This document shows positions 1-6,388 of a stretch of 9,366 bases of DNA, in pieces. The notes beneath the pieces are model-generated. The model had not been told where the DNA came from and searched no databases. It saw only the letters and a list, made by a program, of their open reading frames with translations. Positions within the stretch are counted from its first letter, which is position 1. The number at the start of each line of letters is the position of its first letter. The translations under genes were made by a program, and so were the position numbers. Origin of the DNA: Chromatiaceae bacterium (GTDB taxonomy: Bacteria; Pseudomonadota; Gammaproteobacteria; Chromatiales; Chromatiaceae); the NCBI GenBank assembly GCA_016880695.1, contig JAEHCY010000585.1, positions 1 to 9,366 of the forward strand, in the 5' to 3' direction.

Positions 1-2
1 CG

Positions 3-191
3 GGCAGGATCGAGGCATTACGCCAGGACAATGATCGGTTTGCGGCCCTGATGCGCGAGTATGAAGAGCTCGACGCTCGGGTCCGCCGGATCGAGGAGCT
101 TGGAAGCCCAGTCGCCGATGAGACCCTCGAGGACCTCAAGAAAGAGCGGCTACTGCTGAAAGACCGCCTCTACGATATGTTGCAGCGCTGA
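3..191 (+). CDS. DUF465/YdcH-like small coiled-coil protein (5' end outside the window)
   Basis: The frame is open from the left edge to a TGA at 189-191 and gives 62 visible residues. They include NDRFAALMREYEELDARVRRIEE, then the ending LEDLKKERLLLKDRLYDML. This is the usual pattern of the DUF465/YdcH family: a short helical hairpin with 'F..L..EY..LD..I.RIE' in the first helix and 'LK..RL.LKD.IY..L' in the second. Family members are roughly 70-80 residues, so perhaps only 10-15 N-terminal residues are missing. No catalytic residues or membrane segments are visible. The molecular function of the family is poorly defined. A strong hairpin follows 23 bp after the stop, so this gene probably ends its own transcription unit. 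The family call is by pattern recognition, and I am fairly confident of it. Confidence 0.85.
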   Translation, partial: GRIEALRQDNDRFAALMREYEELDARVRRIEELGSPVADETLEDLKKERLLLKDRLYDMLQR

Positions 192-214
192 GTTCAGCCG
201 AGCTTGTCCTGATC

Positions 215-248
215 CGCAAGGGGGAAGGCAGACGCCTTCCCCCTTGCG
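215..248 (+). terminator. Perfect 15-bp hairpin, probable transcription terminator
   Basis: The arms at 215-229 and 234-248 are exactly complementary over 15 bp and enclose the 4-nt loop AGAC. The stem is rich in G and C (five consecutive G:C pairs) and lies 23 bp after the DUF465-like stop and about 50 bp before the next gene. No T-tract follows on the + strand, so it is not a textbook intrinsic terminator. The position and perfect pairing still favour termination or 3'-end protection of the upstream mRNA. Confidence 0.7.
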
Positions 249-287
249 TGTGATCGCTCGACGGTTTTGTCCTTGGCGGGGAGCCGT

Positions 288-293
288 TATAGT
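288..293 (+). promoter_or_regulatory. Candidate -10 box (TATAGT) just upstream of the antitoxin-like gene
   Basis: TATAGT at 288-293 is close to the sigma-70 -10 consensus. A possible -35, TTGTCC at 267-272, lies 15 bp upstream, which is a short spacer. Transcription would start near 299-301, almost exactly on the ATG at 300, so the mRNA could be leaderless. No Shine-Dalgarno sequence is well placed for that ATG: the nearest G-rich stretch (278-283) is too far away. This is an inference from sequence alone. Confidence 0.4.
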
Positions 294-299
294 GATGGT

Positions 300-704
300 A
301 TGCCCACTGCGACCCATCCACCCCAACCCAAGCGCCCGCATGCGGAACGCCAGACCCTGACCTGGTCGGTTCTCCGGGTACTCGACGCCTGGTCCGTGCC
401 CACCCCCGACCAGGTCGCACTCCTCGGACTGGGCGGCGCAGTCGGTCCGGCCGAGCTCGGACGCTGCCGCATCGGCACGCCCCTGCCGGAGACCGGTGAA
501 GTCTACCAGCGCGCCGCCCTCCTGCTTGGCATGGACGAGGCGCTGCACCAGATCTTTCCCCACAGCGAGCAGTCGGCAAACCTCTGGATCACCAGCCCCC
601 TAGCCAGGTTCGGCCGGGCGACCCCGCTGGAGCTGTTGTTGCGGGGCGATCTGGAGACGATGCGGCGGCTAGCGGGGTCGCTGGATAACCTGGACCTCTT
701 TTAA
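300..704 (+). CDS. Xre-HTH / MbcA-ParS-type antitoxin-like protein, no adjacent toxin
   Basis: This is a 134-aa protein with two recognisable parts. Residues about 21-62 (TWSVLRVLDAWSVPTPDQVALLG to GTPLP) match the Xre-like helix-turn-helix that precedes the toxin-binding domain in this family. Residues about 66-128 match the MbcA/ParS/Xre toxin-binding domain (DUF2384), with LLGMDEALHQIFP, then W96 and FGRATPLELLLRGDLETM. Such proteins bind DNA and neutralise RES-domain NAD+-degrading toxins. Here neither neighbour is a RES protein: upstream is a DUF465 gene, and 20 bp downstream is an MBL-fold hydrolase with which it probably shares a transcript. It may therefore act as a solitary regulator. 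An in-frame TTG at 267 would add 11 residues but overlaps the likely promoter, so I prefer ATG 300. Family call confident; role uncertain. Confidence 0.82.
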   Translation: MPTATHPPQPKRPHAERQTLTWSVLRVLDAWSVPTPDQVALLGLGGAVGPAELGRCRIGTPLPETGEVYQRAALLLGMDEALHQIFPHSEQSANLWITSPLARFGRATPLELLLRGDLETMRRLAGSLDNLDLF

Positions 705-724
705 CGCTTAGCGGGTTCCTGTCG

Positions 725-1366
725 ATGCGCTATCGGATCATCCCTGTCACACCCTTCCAACAGAATTGCACCCTCCTCTGGTGTGAGCAGAGCCTGGAGG
801 CCGCGGTGGTCGACCCCGGTGGAGACCTCCCCAATATCCTGCGCGAGATCGAGCGGCAGCGGGTGCGGCCGACCAAGATCCTGCTCACTCATGGGCATGT
901 CGACCATGTGGGCGGCGCCGGCGAGCTGGCCGCGCAGCTCGCGATCCCCATCGAGGGGCCTCACATCGGCGACGACTTCTGGCTGCGGGCCGTCGGCGAG
1001 CAGGGCCGGATGTTCGGTCTGGGGGAGGTCAGGTCCTTCACACCCGATCGCTGGCTCACCCAGGGCGATAGGCTTTCGGTTGGCGACCTGCGCCTCGAGG
1101 TCCTGCACTGCCCAGGCCACACGCCAGGTCATCTGGTATTTTTCGACCCGGCGAGCCGGATTGCCCTGGTGGGCGATGTGCTGTTTCAGGGCTCCATCGG
1201 CCGGACGGACTTTCCCCGAGGCGACTACGATCAGCTCATCGGTTCGATTCGCTCGCGCCTGTGGCCGCTCGGCGACGACGTTCACTTCATTCCCGGTCAT
1301 GGGCCCATGTCCACCTTTGGTGAGGAGCGGCGCAGCAACCCCTTCGTGGCGGATCGGCGTGGGTAA
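725..1366 (+). CDS. gloC: MBL-fold hydrolase, GloC/YcbL-like (probable glyoxalase II type)
   Basis: This 213-aa protein covers the full length usual for the short glyoxalase-II-like class. The metal-binding residues are all visible: THGHVDHVGG with H56, H58, D60 and H61; H132 in CPGHTPGH; D151 in GDVLFQGSIGRTDFP; and H192 in IPGHGP. The ending FGEERRSNPF is typical of the YcbL/GloC group. The expected reaction is hydrolysis of S-lactoylglutathione, or a related thioester, to D-lactate and glutathione at a dinuclear metal centre in the cytoplasm, the second step of methylglyoxal detoxification. It lacks the C-terminal substrate domain of classical GloB, which is normal for this class. The ATG at 725 lies 20 bp after the antitoxin-like gene and has only a weak ribosome binding site, suggesting translation from a shared transcript. 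Other thioester or sulfur substrates cannot be excluded. Confidence 0.85.
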   Translation: MRYRIIPVTPFQQNCTLLWCEQSLEAAVVDPGGDLPNILREIERQRVRPTKILLTHGHVDHVGGAGELAAQLAIPIEGPHIGDDFWLRAVGEQGRMFGLGEVRSFTPDRWLTQGDRLSVGDLRLEVLHCPGHTPGHLVFFDPASRIALVGDVLFQGSIGRTDFPRGDYDQLIGSIRSRLWPLGDDVHFIPGHGPMSTFGEERRSNPFVADRRG

Positions 1367-1421
1367 AAACGAACGCTTTGTGCTTCAATAGACAAATGGT
1401 TAGCGGGCTCCGGCAACCCTG

Positions 1422-2222
1422 ATGGCAAGAACGATCCAAAATCAGCCCCCTGCGAGTCGGTCCGGCGGTACTCGCAGCTATTGGGTCAAGACCCTCGAGA
1501 CCCCAGGCGGCGAAGCGGCCCCGGCTCAAACCGAAGACGAGTCCGGCTCGCCCCGTTTCGTCGAGCCCTTCCGGCTTGACACCAAGCAGCGCGGCAGCCT
1601 GCTCGCGCTCTTGCGCAAGCTCCGCGTGGGCGATACCGACGGACGGGAGATCTTTCTCGCGGCCATTTCCTATGACCTGGCCGCCTACAAACAGCAGGCG
1701 ATCTCCGAACCCCCGCCGGTCGAGCCTCCGGCTCCCGAACCGCTAGCGCCCAACCCTCAAGAGCCGACCCTGGCGCCCTTGGCCGCCTCGCTTGGCTCGC
1801 TGTGCGAGCGCATCGACGATCTCGATGAGCCCACCCGGGCCTGGCTCCTCGAAGAGCTACAGAAGGGCGACCGCTTTGGTCGCGCCTACGACACCCGCTA
1901 CCTGGCGGAGCTTCGCTCTGAGCTGGATCTGCTCGCTCACGCCTGTGCCGCGCCCGCACCCCTGGCCCCAGCCGAGACCCCGCCCGAGCCACAACCGCGG
2001 CTCTCAGCGAACGCACGGCAGCTCTTGACCCGTCTCGCGGATGTTTATGCCGACTGCTTTGAGGGCACACCCACCGCCGACCCTGAAGGCCCCTTCTCCC
2101 AGATTCTTCGGCACCTGTTTGTGCTTGCCGCCATCGACCTGCCCACCGACGAGGATGCCCTGACCCAGGTTCTCGGCGAGGATCAAGAGACTACTGCGAG
2201 CCCTGCCGCAATCGCCGACTAA
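1422..2222 (+). CDS. Unrecognised 266-aa protein with proline-rich linkers
   Basis: I do not recognise this protein. It is acidic and soluble, with no signal peptide or membrane helix. It looks modular: a disordered N-terminus (1-45, Gly/Ser/Pro/Glu-rich), a helical segment (46-94, including FRLDTKQRGSLLALLRKLRVGD and FLAAISYDLAAYKQQ), a Pro/Glu linker (95-118), a helical segment (119-176, LCERIDDLDEPTRAWLLEELQKG), a second Pro-rich linker (177-193), and a C-terminal helical segment (194-252, ANARQLLTRLADVYADCFEG, then GPFSQILRHLFVLAAIDLPTDEDAL). The last part loosely resembles C-terminal domains of hypothetical proteins near integrases, but the resemblance is too weak for a call. The ATG at 1422 is the first in the frame and no strong Shine-Dalgarno is visible. 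Codon use is high-GC with the expected third-position bias, so it is a real gene. It starts 55 bp after gloC and may be in the same operon. Confidence 0.75.
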   Translation: MARTIQNQPPASRSGGTRSYWVKTLETPGGEAAPAQTEDESGSPRFVEPFRLDTKQRGSLLALLRKLRVGDTDGREIFLAAISYDLAAYKQQAISEPPPVEPPAPEPLAPNPQEPTLAPLAASLGSLCERIDDLDEPTRAWLLEELQKGDRFGRAYDTRYLAELRSELDLLAHACAAPAPLAPAETPPEPQPRLSANARQLLTRLADVYADCFEGTPTADPEGPFSQILRHLFVLAAIDLPTDEDALTQVLGEDQETTASPAAIAD

Positions 2223-2271
2223 GCGGTTGTTGACGAACCCTCGCGCTCGGTCCGAGCACAACAAGCCCCGC
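2223..2271 (+). terminator. Imperfect nested dyad after the 266-aa gene, possible terminator
   Basis: Immediately after the TAA, 2223-2226 (GCGG) can pair with 2268-2271 (CCGC), and 2227-2232 (TTGTTG) with 2259-2264 (CAACAA), leaving a 3-nt bulge at 2265-2267. Inside the loop sits a tight dyad, GCTCGG at 2245-2250 and CCGAGC at 2252-2257. No T-tract follows. The position directly after a stop codon suggests a 3'-end structure, but pairing is imperfect and confidence is low. Confidence 0.35.
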
Positions 2272-2375
2272 GACGCCCCGAGAGCGAGAATCGGCTCGCA
2301 CAGCAGAGGAATCCACAGGGGTTGCCGACCACCGACCCTTGTGATCGCGCAATTCGCCCCTGTACGCATTCCTGT

Positions 2376-2381
2376 TATGAT
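2376..2381 (+). promoter_or_regulatory. Candidate -10 box (TATGAT) for the thioredoxin-like gene
   Basis: TATGAT at 2376-2381 sits 17 bp after TTCGCC at 2353-2358, a weak but correctly spaced -35. Transcription would begin near 2388, giving a leader of about 90 nt before ATG 2477. The rest of 2223-2476 holds no gene I can support. It contains the dyad listed above and a small one, GCGAG at 2284-2288 with CTCGC at 2295-2299. Confidence 0.4.
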
Positions 2382-2476
2382 TTTTGCGTAGTCTGACGGG
2401 ATCCACTGGCTTGATCTCGCACGCCGGTCGGGGTGACGGGCCACCGGCCAGGGCAGTGGCGACGGAGATTGTTGGG

Positions 2477-2872
2477 ATGGCTTGGGCCGGGTACCTGGTG
2501 CTGACACTCACCGCCCTCCTCGCGGGCTACCTGTTCTGGGTCAGGCTTACCAGCCACCGCCTCCAGGGCCGGGGAGTGGGAGCGCTCGCTCGGTTGTTTC
2601 CGCCGCTCGGAGAGGGCTACGGGCGGGCCGCCATTTACTGCTACAGTGCCAACTGCGCACCCTGCCGACAGATGGCCCCAGCCATCGAGCGCTTGAGCCG
2701 GCAGCACCCAAATCTGTTCAAGCTCGATGTCCAAGAGCATTCCGGCACCGCCCGCCAAGTGGGCATCCGCGCCACGCCCACTACCCTCCTGGTGGAGAAC
2801 GGGACCATCATCAAGGTCCTACTGGGGGCCGGCGCGATACGTTCGCTGGAGGTATTCCTCGGCTCGGCCTAG
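2477..2872 (+). CDS. Membrane-anchored thioredoxin-fold protein with CAPC active site
   Basis: This 131-aa protein starts with an uncharged N-terminus and one hydrophobic helix (about residues 4-21, GYLVLTLTALLAGYLFWV). A basic stretch follows (R23, H27, R28, R32), then a thioredoxin fold. The redox motif is C60-A-P-C63 within YCYSANCAPCRQMAP. The cis-proline is P101 in RATPTTLL, and ENGTIIKVLLGA matches the beta4-beta5 hairpin before the last helix. It should catalyse dithiol-disulfide exchange at the inner membrane. Positive charge after the helix suggests the catalytic domain faces the cytoplasm rather than the periplasm (positive-inside rule; inference). I chose ATG 2477 because GGAG at 2464-2467 lies 9 bp upstream; GTG 2456 or TTG 2384 in the same frame would add residues unlike a thioredoxin N-terminus. 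The DUF349 gene follows after 107 bp. Confidence 0.85.
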   Translation: MAWAGYLVLTLTALLAGYLFWVRLTSHRLQGRGVGALARLFPPLGEGYGRAAIYCYSANCAPCRQMAPAIERLSRQHPNLFKLDVQEHSGTARQVGIRATPTTLLVENGTIIKVLLGAGAIRSLEVFLGSA

Positions 2873-2918
2873 GCCCTGCGGAGTATCCTCCTCTTCAATG
2901 GGGCTACCACCTCAAGCA

Positions 2919-2944
2919 CCCAGGGGCGCGCCCGTGGCCCTGGG
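2919..2944 (+). terminator. Hairpin between the thioredoxin-like and DUF349 genes
   Basis: CCCAGGG at 2919-2925 pairs perfectly with CCCTGGG at 2938-2944 around a 12-nt loop, and a 10-bp palindrome (GGGCGCGCCC, 2924-2933) overlaps it. A run of TTTAAAAA follows at about 2950. It could be an attenuator or partial terminator separating the two genes. There is no clean T-tract, so this is tentative. Confidence 0.35.
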
Positions 2945-2979
2945 ACCGGTTTAAAAAGGCAAGCCGTTTCGCTGGCACT

Positions 2980-5895
2980 ATGATTCTCAAACGTTTTTTC
3001 AAATCCAAACCCAAGTGGGAGCATGCCGATCCGACGATCCGCCAGCAGGCAATCGCGGCCATTGCGGATCAGGATCAGGAAACGCTCGCCCGGCTCGCCC
3101 GCGACGACGCTGACGCCGCCGTGCGCCGGCAGGCCTGCCGGCGGCTACGCCGTCTCGATCTCCTGCGTCAGCTCTCAACCGAAGATCCTGACGCCGGCGC
3201 GCGGGAAACGGCCCTCGCCCATCTGCGCACCCTACTCTGCGGTCACCACCCGCAGAGCCCCCCGCTGGAGGCCTGTCTGGCGGAGCTGGCGCAGATCGAG
3301 GACCAGCGGCTGATCGAGCAGGTCGCAGCCACCGCCACCCATGCGGAGCTGCGCCGGGCAGCCATCGCTCGGGTGGAGCGCGCGGAGGTCCTACTCAGCT
3401 GCGCCGTCGGGGACACCGCCGCCGGAAATCGTCTCGCCGCCGCCCAGCGCATCGACGATCGCCCCGCCCTCGAAGAGCTCGCCCAGCGGATGGGCAAGAA
3501 GGACAAGAACCTCTACCGCATGGTGCGCGAGAGGCTGCGCGCCATCGCCGCGCGCGACGCCGCGCCGGCCCGCATCCGGGCGGAGTGCGCCGAGCTCTGC
3601 GAGAAGATCGAGCGGCTCGGGCGGCTGCAGGCCTGGAGCCAGGATCGAGCACTGCTCGAGCACCTCGACAAGCAGTGGACCAACCTGTCCGCGGAGGGTG
3701 AGACCGAGCCCGCGCTACAGGATCGCTACCAGGCCGCGCGCGCGCGATTCCTCGACGCCTACACGGCCTATCGGCGAGAGAATCAGGCGCAGATCGAAGC
3801 CGAAGAGGCCCGCGATCAGGGCCTGCGCGAGCGCGAGGTCCTGATCGAGACGCTCAAGCAGGCGGCACGAAGTGAAGGGGAAGCGGAGCTTATCGCCGTG
3901 GTTGAGCGGGTGGAGATCACCTGGTCGGCACTGCCTCCGCTCCCCGAGGCGGATGAGCTGCGCCTGCGTCGGCGGCTGATCTCCGCTCAGGAGGCGGTCT
4001 CGTCCCGGCGCGGGCAGTTGGCGGAGAGGCGGCAGCACGCCGAGCAGCTCGCAGCCCTGGTAGCGGAGGCAGAAGCCCTCCTCGGCGAGAATTTCCCGCT
4101 AGACCACCAGGCGGTGGCCAGATTGCACCAGCGAGCGACCGCGCTGGGGCCTGGGGGCGAGGACCCGGCGCTCTACCGGCGCCTCGACGAGGCGCGGACC
4201 CAGCTTCAGGAGCGGCTCGATCGTCAACACCATCACGCCGAGCAGCGGCTCGGTCAACTGCCGGCAAAGCTCGAGGAGCTCGAAGGGCATCTCGAGGCCG
4301 GCGAGCTGCGCAAGGCGGAACCGGTTCTTCAGAGCATCCAGACCACCCTGGAGCTGCTTGGCCTGTGCGGTATCAACCGGCGGAAATTCAGCGAGCTGGA
4401 GCGACGTCTGCAGGTGCTGACGCCCAGGTTGCGGGAGCTGCAGCACTGGCGCAAGTGGGGGACCGACCAACACCGTGCGGCGCTGTGCGAGACCCTCAAG
4501 GGGCTGTTGGCGGCCGATACCGATCTCGGCCAGATGGCCCGCACCCTGCACGAGACCCAAGTGGAGTGGAAGCGTCTCGACCAGAGCGGCCCGGTGGTCA
4601 ACCGTCGGCTTTGGGACCGGTTCCACGCCCTCGCCGAGCAGGTCTACCAACGCTGCCGGCCCCACCTTGAGCAGCAGGCCGCCGAGCGCGAGCAGCATCG
4701 GGCCCAGCGGGCGGCCCTGTGCACGGAGCTCGAGCAGTTCCTCGATCAGGTCGATTGGCAGCGGATGGACTGGAAGAAGGCGGTGCGCGCCGAGCGGGAG
4801 ATGCGCGCCGCCTGGGCCAGCGCCGGTCCGGTGGAGGGCAGGCACCGCCGAGAGCTGGAGCGGCGGTTCCACGTCGCCCTCGAGCGGCTCGACCAGCACC
4901 TGACCACTGAACGGCAGCGTAACCGCGACCACAAGCGGGAGCTCATCGCCCAGGTCGAGGCCTTGGCGGGGGCGGCCGACCTGCAACAGGCGATCGCCGA
5001 GACCAAACGCCTGCAAGGCCAATGGCACACCACGGTAGCGGGTCGGCCGAGCGAAGAGAATCGGCTCTGGAAACGATTCCGCCAGGCCTGCGACGCCGTG
5101 TTCTCCCGGCGCCAGGTCGAACAGGAGACGCGCGTGAAAACCGCCGAGGAGAACCTGAGCTTGCGGCGGGCGATCTGCGAGGACCTTCAGCGGTTACCGC
5201 AGGCGGACCAGAGCACTAGCGAAATGGAACGCGCCTTCGCCGAGATCCGCGAGCGCTGGGACACGCTCGCCCATCTGGAGGTGCCCCCGCGGGCCTTGCC
5301 GGGGCTGGAGAAGGCCTGGCGGGAGGCCCAGAGCGCCTGGCGCGCGGGCCTGGAGCGCCGTCGTGACGAGCGCGAGCGCCGCGAGCTCGATCTCTTGCGC
5401 GCGCGCGCCGGGTTATGCACCGAAATGGAAGGCCTCGCCGGCGACCCACCCGCCTCGGGCGCGGAGATCGACCGCATTGAGGCCGCCTGGAATGCGCAAC
5501 CCCCACTCGCCGACCCTCGCCTCGCGGGAGCCATGGCGGAGCGCTTCACCCAGGCGCTCGGTGCGGTGACGGGCAGCTCGGCAGCGCTGAGTGGAGACGC
5601 CGATAACCTCAAGAAGCGCAAGGAGATCTGCCTTCGACTTGAGATCCTCGCCGGCATCGACTCGCCCCCTGAGCTCGGCGCCGAGCGCCTGGCGTTCCAG
5701 GTCAACCGCCTCACCGGGCACATGCGCGATGGCGCCGAAGACCCCCTGCAGGGGGCGGTCGCCCTGGAGCAGGCCTGGTATCTGACCGGGGCGGTGTCCC
5801 CCGCCATCGTCACAGCCCTTGAGATGCGCTTTGAACGGGCGCGAGCGGCCCTTCTCGGGAACGGGGAGCGGCCCCGCCAGCCCTCACCGGCCTGA
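2980..5895 (+). CDS. Large DUF349-domain alpha-helical repeat protein
   Basis: This 971-aa protein is almost entirely alpha-helical and rich in Glu, Arg, Gln, Leu and Ala. The N-terminus is basic (MILKRFFKSKPKW). Residues about 15-190 look like HEAT-type helical pairs ('R..A..RI.D...L..LA'). The remainder is coiled coil carrying several DUF349-like units, each with a conserved Trp, a G/P turn and an 'LW.RF..A.D.V..R' helix. The clearest units are 522-556 (W530, W545-RF), 604-637 (W612, ERRF) and 672-710 (W682, LWKRFRQACDAVFSRR); weaker ones lie near 310-345, 752-790 and 836-860. No enzyme motif or membrane segment is visible, so it is probably cytoplasmic. Known family members are similarly long, and their function is not firmly established. 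The frame stays open upstream to 2482, but that part overlaps the thioredoxin gene and lacks the family pattern, so ATG 2980 is preferred although its Shine-Dalgarno is poor. Confidence 0.85.
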   Translation: MILKRFFKSKPKWEHADPTIRQQAIAAIADQDQETLARLARDDADAAVRRQACRRLRRLDLLRQLSTEDPDAGARETALAHLRTLLCGHHPQSPPLEACLAELAQIEDQRLIEQVAATATHAELRRAAIARVERAEVLLSCAVGDTAAGNRLAAAQRIDDRPALEELAQRMGKKDKNLYRMVRERLRAIAARDAAPARIRAECAELCEKIERLGRLQAWSQDRALLEHLDKQWTNLSAEGETEPALQDRYQAARARFLDAYTAYRRENQAQIEAEEARDQGLREREVLIETLKQAARSEGEAELIAVVERVEITWSALPPLPEADELRLRRRLISAQEAVSSRRGQLAERRQHAEQLAALVAEAEALLGENFPLDHQAVARLHQRATALGPGGEDPALYRRLDEARTQLQERLDRQHHHAEQRLGQLPAKLEELEGHLEAGELRKAEPVLQSIQTTLELLGLCGINRRKFSELERRLQVLTPRLRELQHWRKWGTDQHRAALCETLKGLLAADTDLGQMARTLHETQVEWKRLDQSGPVVNRRLWDRFHALAEQVYQRCRPHLEQQAAEREQHRAQRAALCTELEQFLDQVDWQRMDWKKAVRAEREMRAAWASAGPVEGRHRRELERRFHVALERLDQHLTTERQRNRDHKRELIAQVEALAGAADLQQAIAETKRLQGQWHTTVAGRPSEENRLWKRFRQACDAVFSRRQVEQETRVKTAEENLSLRRAICEDLQRLPQADQSTSEMERAFAEIRERWDTLAHLEVPPRALPGLEKAWREAQSAWRAGLERRRDERERRELDLLRARAGLCTEMEGLAGDPPASGAEIDRIEAAWNAQPPLADPRLAGAMAERFTQALGAVTGSSAALSGDADNLKKRKEICLRLEILAGIDSPPELGAERLAFQVNRLTGHMRDGAEDPLQGAVALEQAWYLTGAVSPAIVTALEMRFERARAALLGNGERPRQPSPA

Positions 5896-5937
5896 CATCG
5901 CAGCCGCCGAACCAAGAACAGGGAGCAGATAGAATCG

Positions 5938-6369
5938 ATGGACGTTGCCTTCGTCGACGCCGCTGCCGTCGAGCGGGCCTTCTATGAGGCCTTCGCCCGG
6001 CTGGATCTCCGCCGTATGAGCGAGGTCTGGGCGGACGGGGCGGAGACGGTGTGCATCCACCCCGGCGGCCCACTGCTACAGGGAAAGGCCGTGATCCTCG
6101 ACAGTTGGCGGGAGATCCTCTCGGGTTCGGTACCCCCCACCCTGCGCCACCGGGCGGTGCAGCGATTCGCCACCGGCGCGCTGGCGGTACACCTCGTTGA
6201 GGAGACCATCACCACGGCGGGTACGAGCGTGCCCCAGACCACCCGGGTACTCGCAACCAACGTCTACGCATACCTCGGAGACTCCTGGCGCATGCTAGAG
6301 CACCACGCCTCCCTGCCGCTCGGCACCCGACGCGCACCCCAGCCCAGCGCGCCGGCCAGGGTCCACTGA
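5938..6369 (+). CDS. SnoaL/NTF2-like small alpha+beta-barrel protein
   Basis: This 143-aa protein matches the NTF2-like superfamily (SnoaL_3/DUF4440 type). It has an N-terminal helix (VERAFYEAFARLDLRRMSEVW, W31) and then the signature ETVCIHPGGPLLQG (C39, H41). These are followed by a helix with SW..IL (W57) and beta strands ending in ATNVYAYLGDSWRMLEHHAS (H122, H123). Family members form a cone-shaped pocket, usually as dimers, and act as hydrolases, isomerases or ligand-binding proteins; the substrate here cannot be told. The last 15 residues are Pro/Ala/Arg-rich and probably disordered. The start is supported by GGGAG at 5921-5925, 12 bp before ATG 5938. It begins 42 bp after the DUF349 gene on the same strand, so co-transcription is likely, and its stop lies 19 bp from the stop of the convergent stress-protein gene. 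Confidence 0.82.
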   Translation: MDVAFVDAAAVERAFYEAFARLDLRRMSEVWADGAETVCIHPGGPLLQGKAVILDSWREILSGSVPPTLRHRAVQRFATGALAVHLVEETITTAGTSVPQTTRVLATNVYAYLGDSWRMLEHHASLPLGTRRAPQPSAPARVH

Positions 6370-6388
6370 GCACTCCGCGATGGGCGGC

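Noticed and set aside
701..1300. Long minus-strand frame opposite the MBL-fold gene
   Set aside because: It mirrors a complete hydrolase with every metal ligand present; long antisense frames are expected in high-GC DNA.
2482..2979. In-frame upstream extension of the DUF349 gene, giving 1137 residues
   Set aside because: It overlaps the thioredoxin-like gene in another frame, is full of Pro, Arg and Gly without family pattern, and disappears when ATG 2980 (MILKRFFKSK) is used.
2973..2988. TGGCAC followed by TTCT, considered as a sigma-54 promoter
   Set aside because: The -12 element should be TTGC with conserved GC; TTCT does not fit, and the element overlaps the DUF349 start codon.
4099..5028. 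309-codon minus-strand frame inside the DUF349 gene
   Set aside because: It is a shadow of the Leu/Glu/Arg-rich coiled coil; no ribosome binding site or recognisable domain.
6370..6388. Possible bidirectional terminator between the convergent NTF2-like and Usp genes
   Set aside because: Only a 4-bp CCGC/GCGG stem is visible in the 19-bp gap, too short to support.
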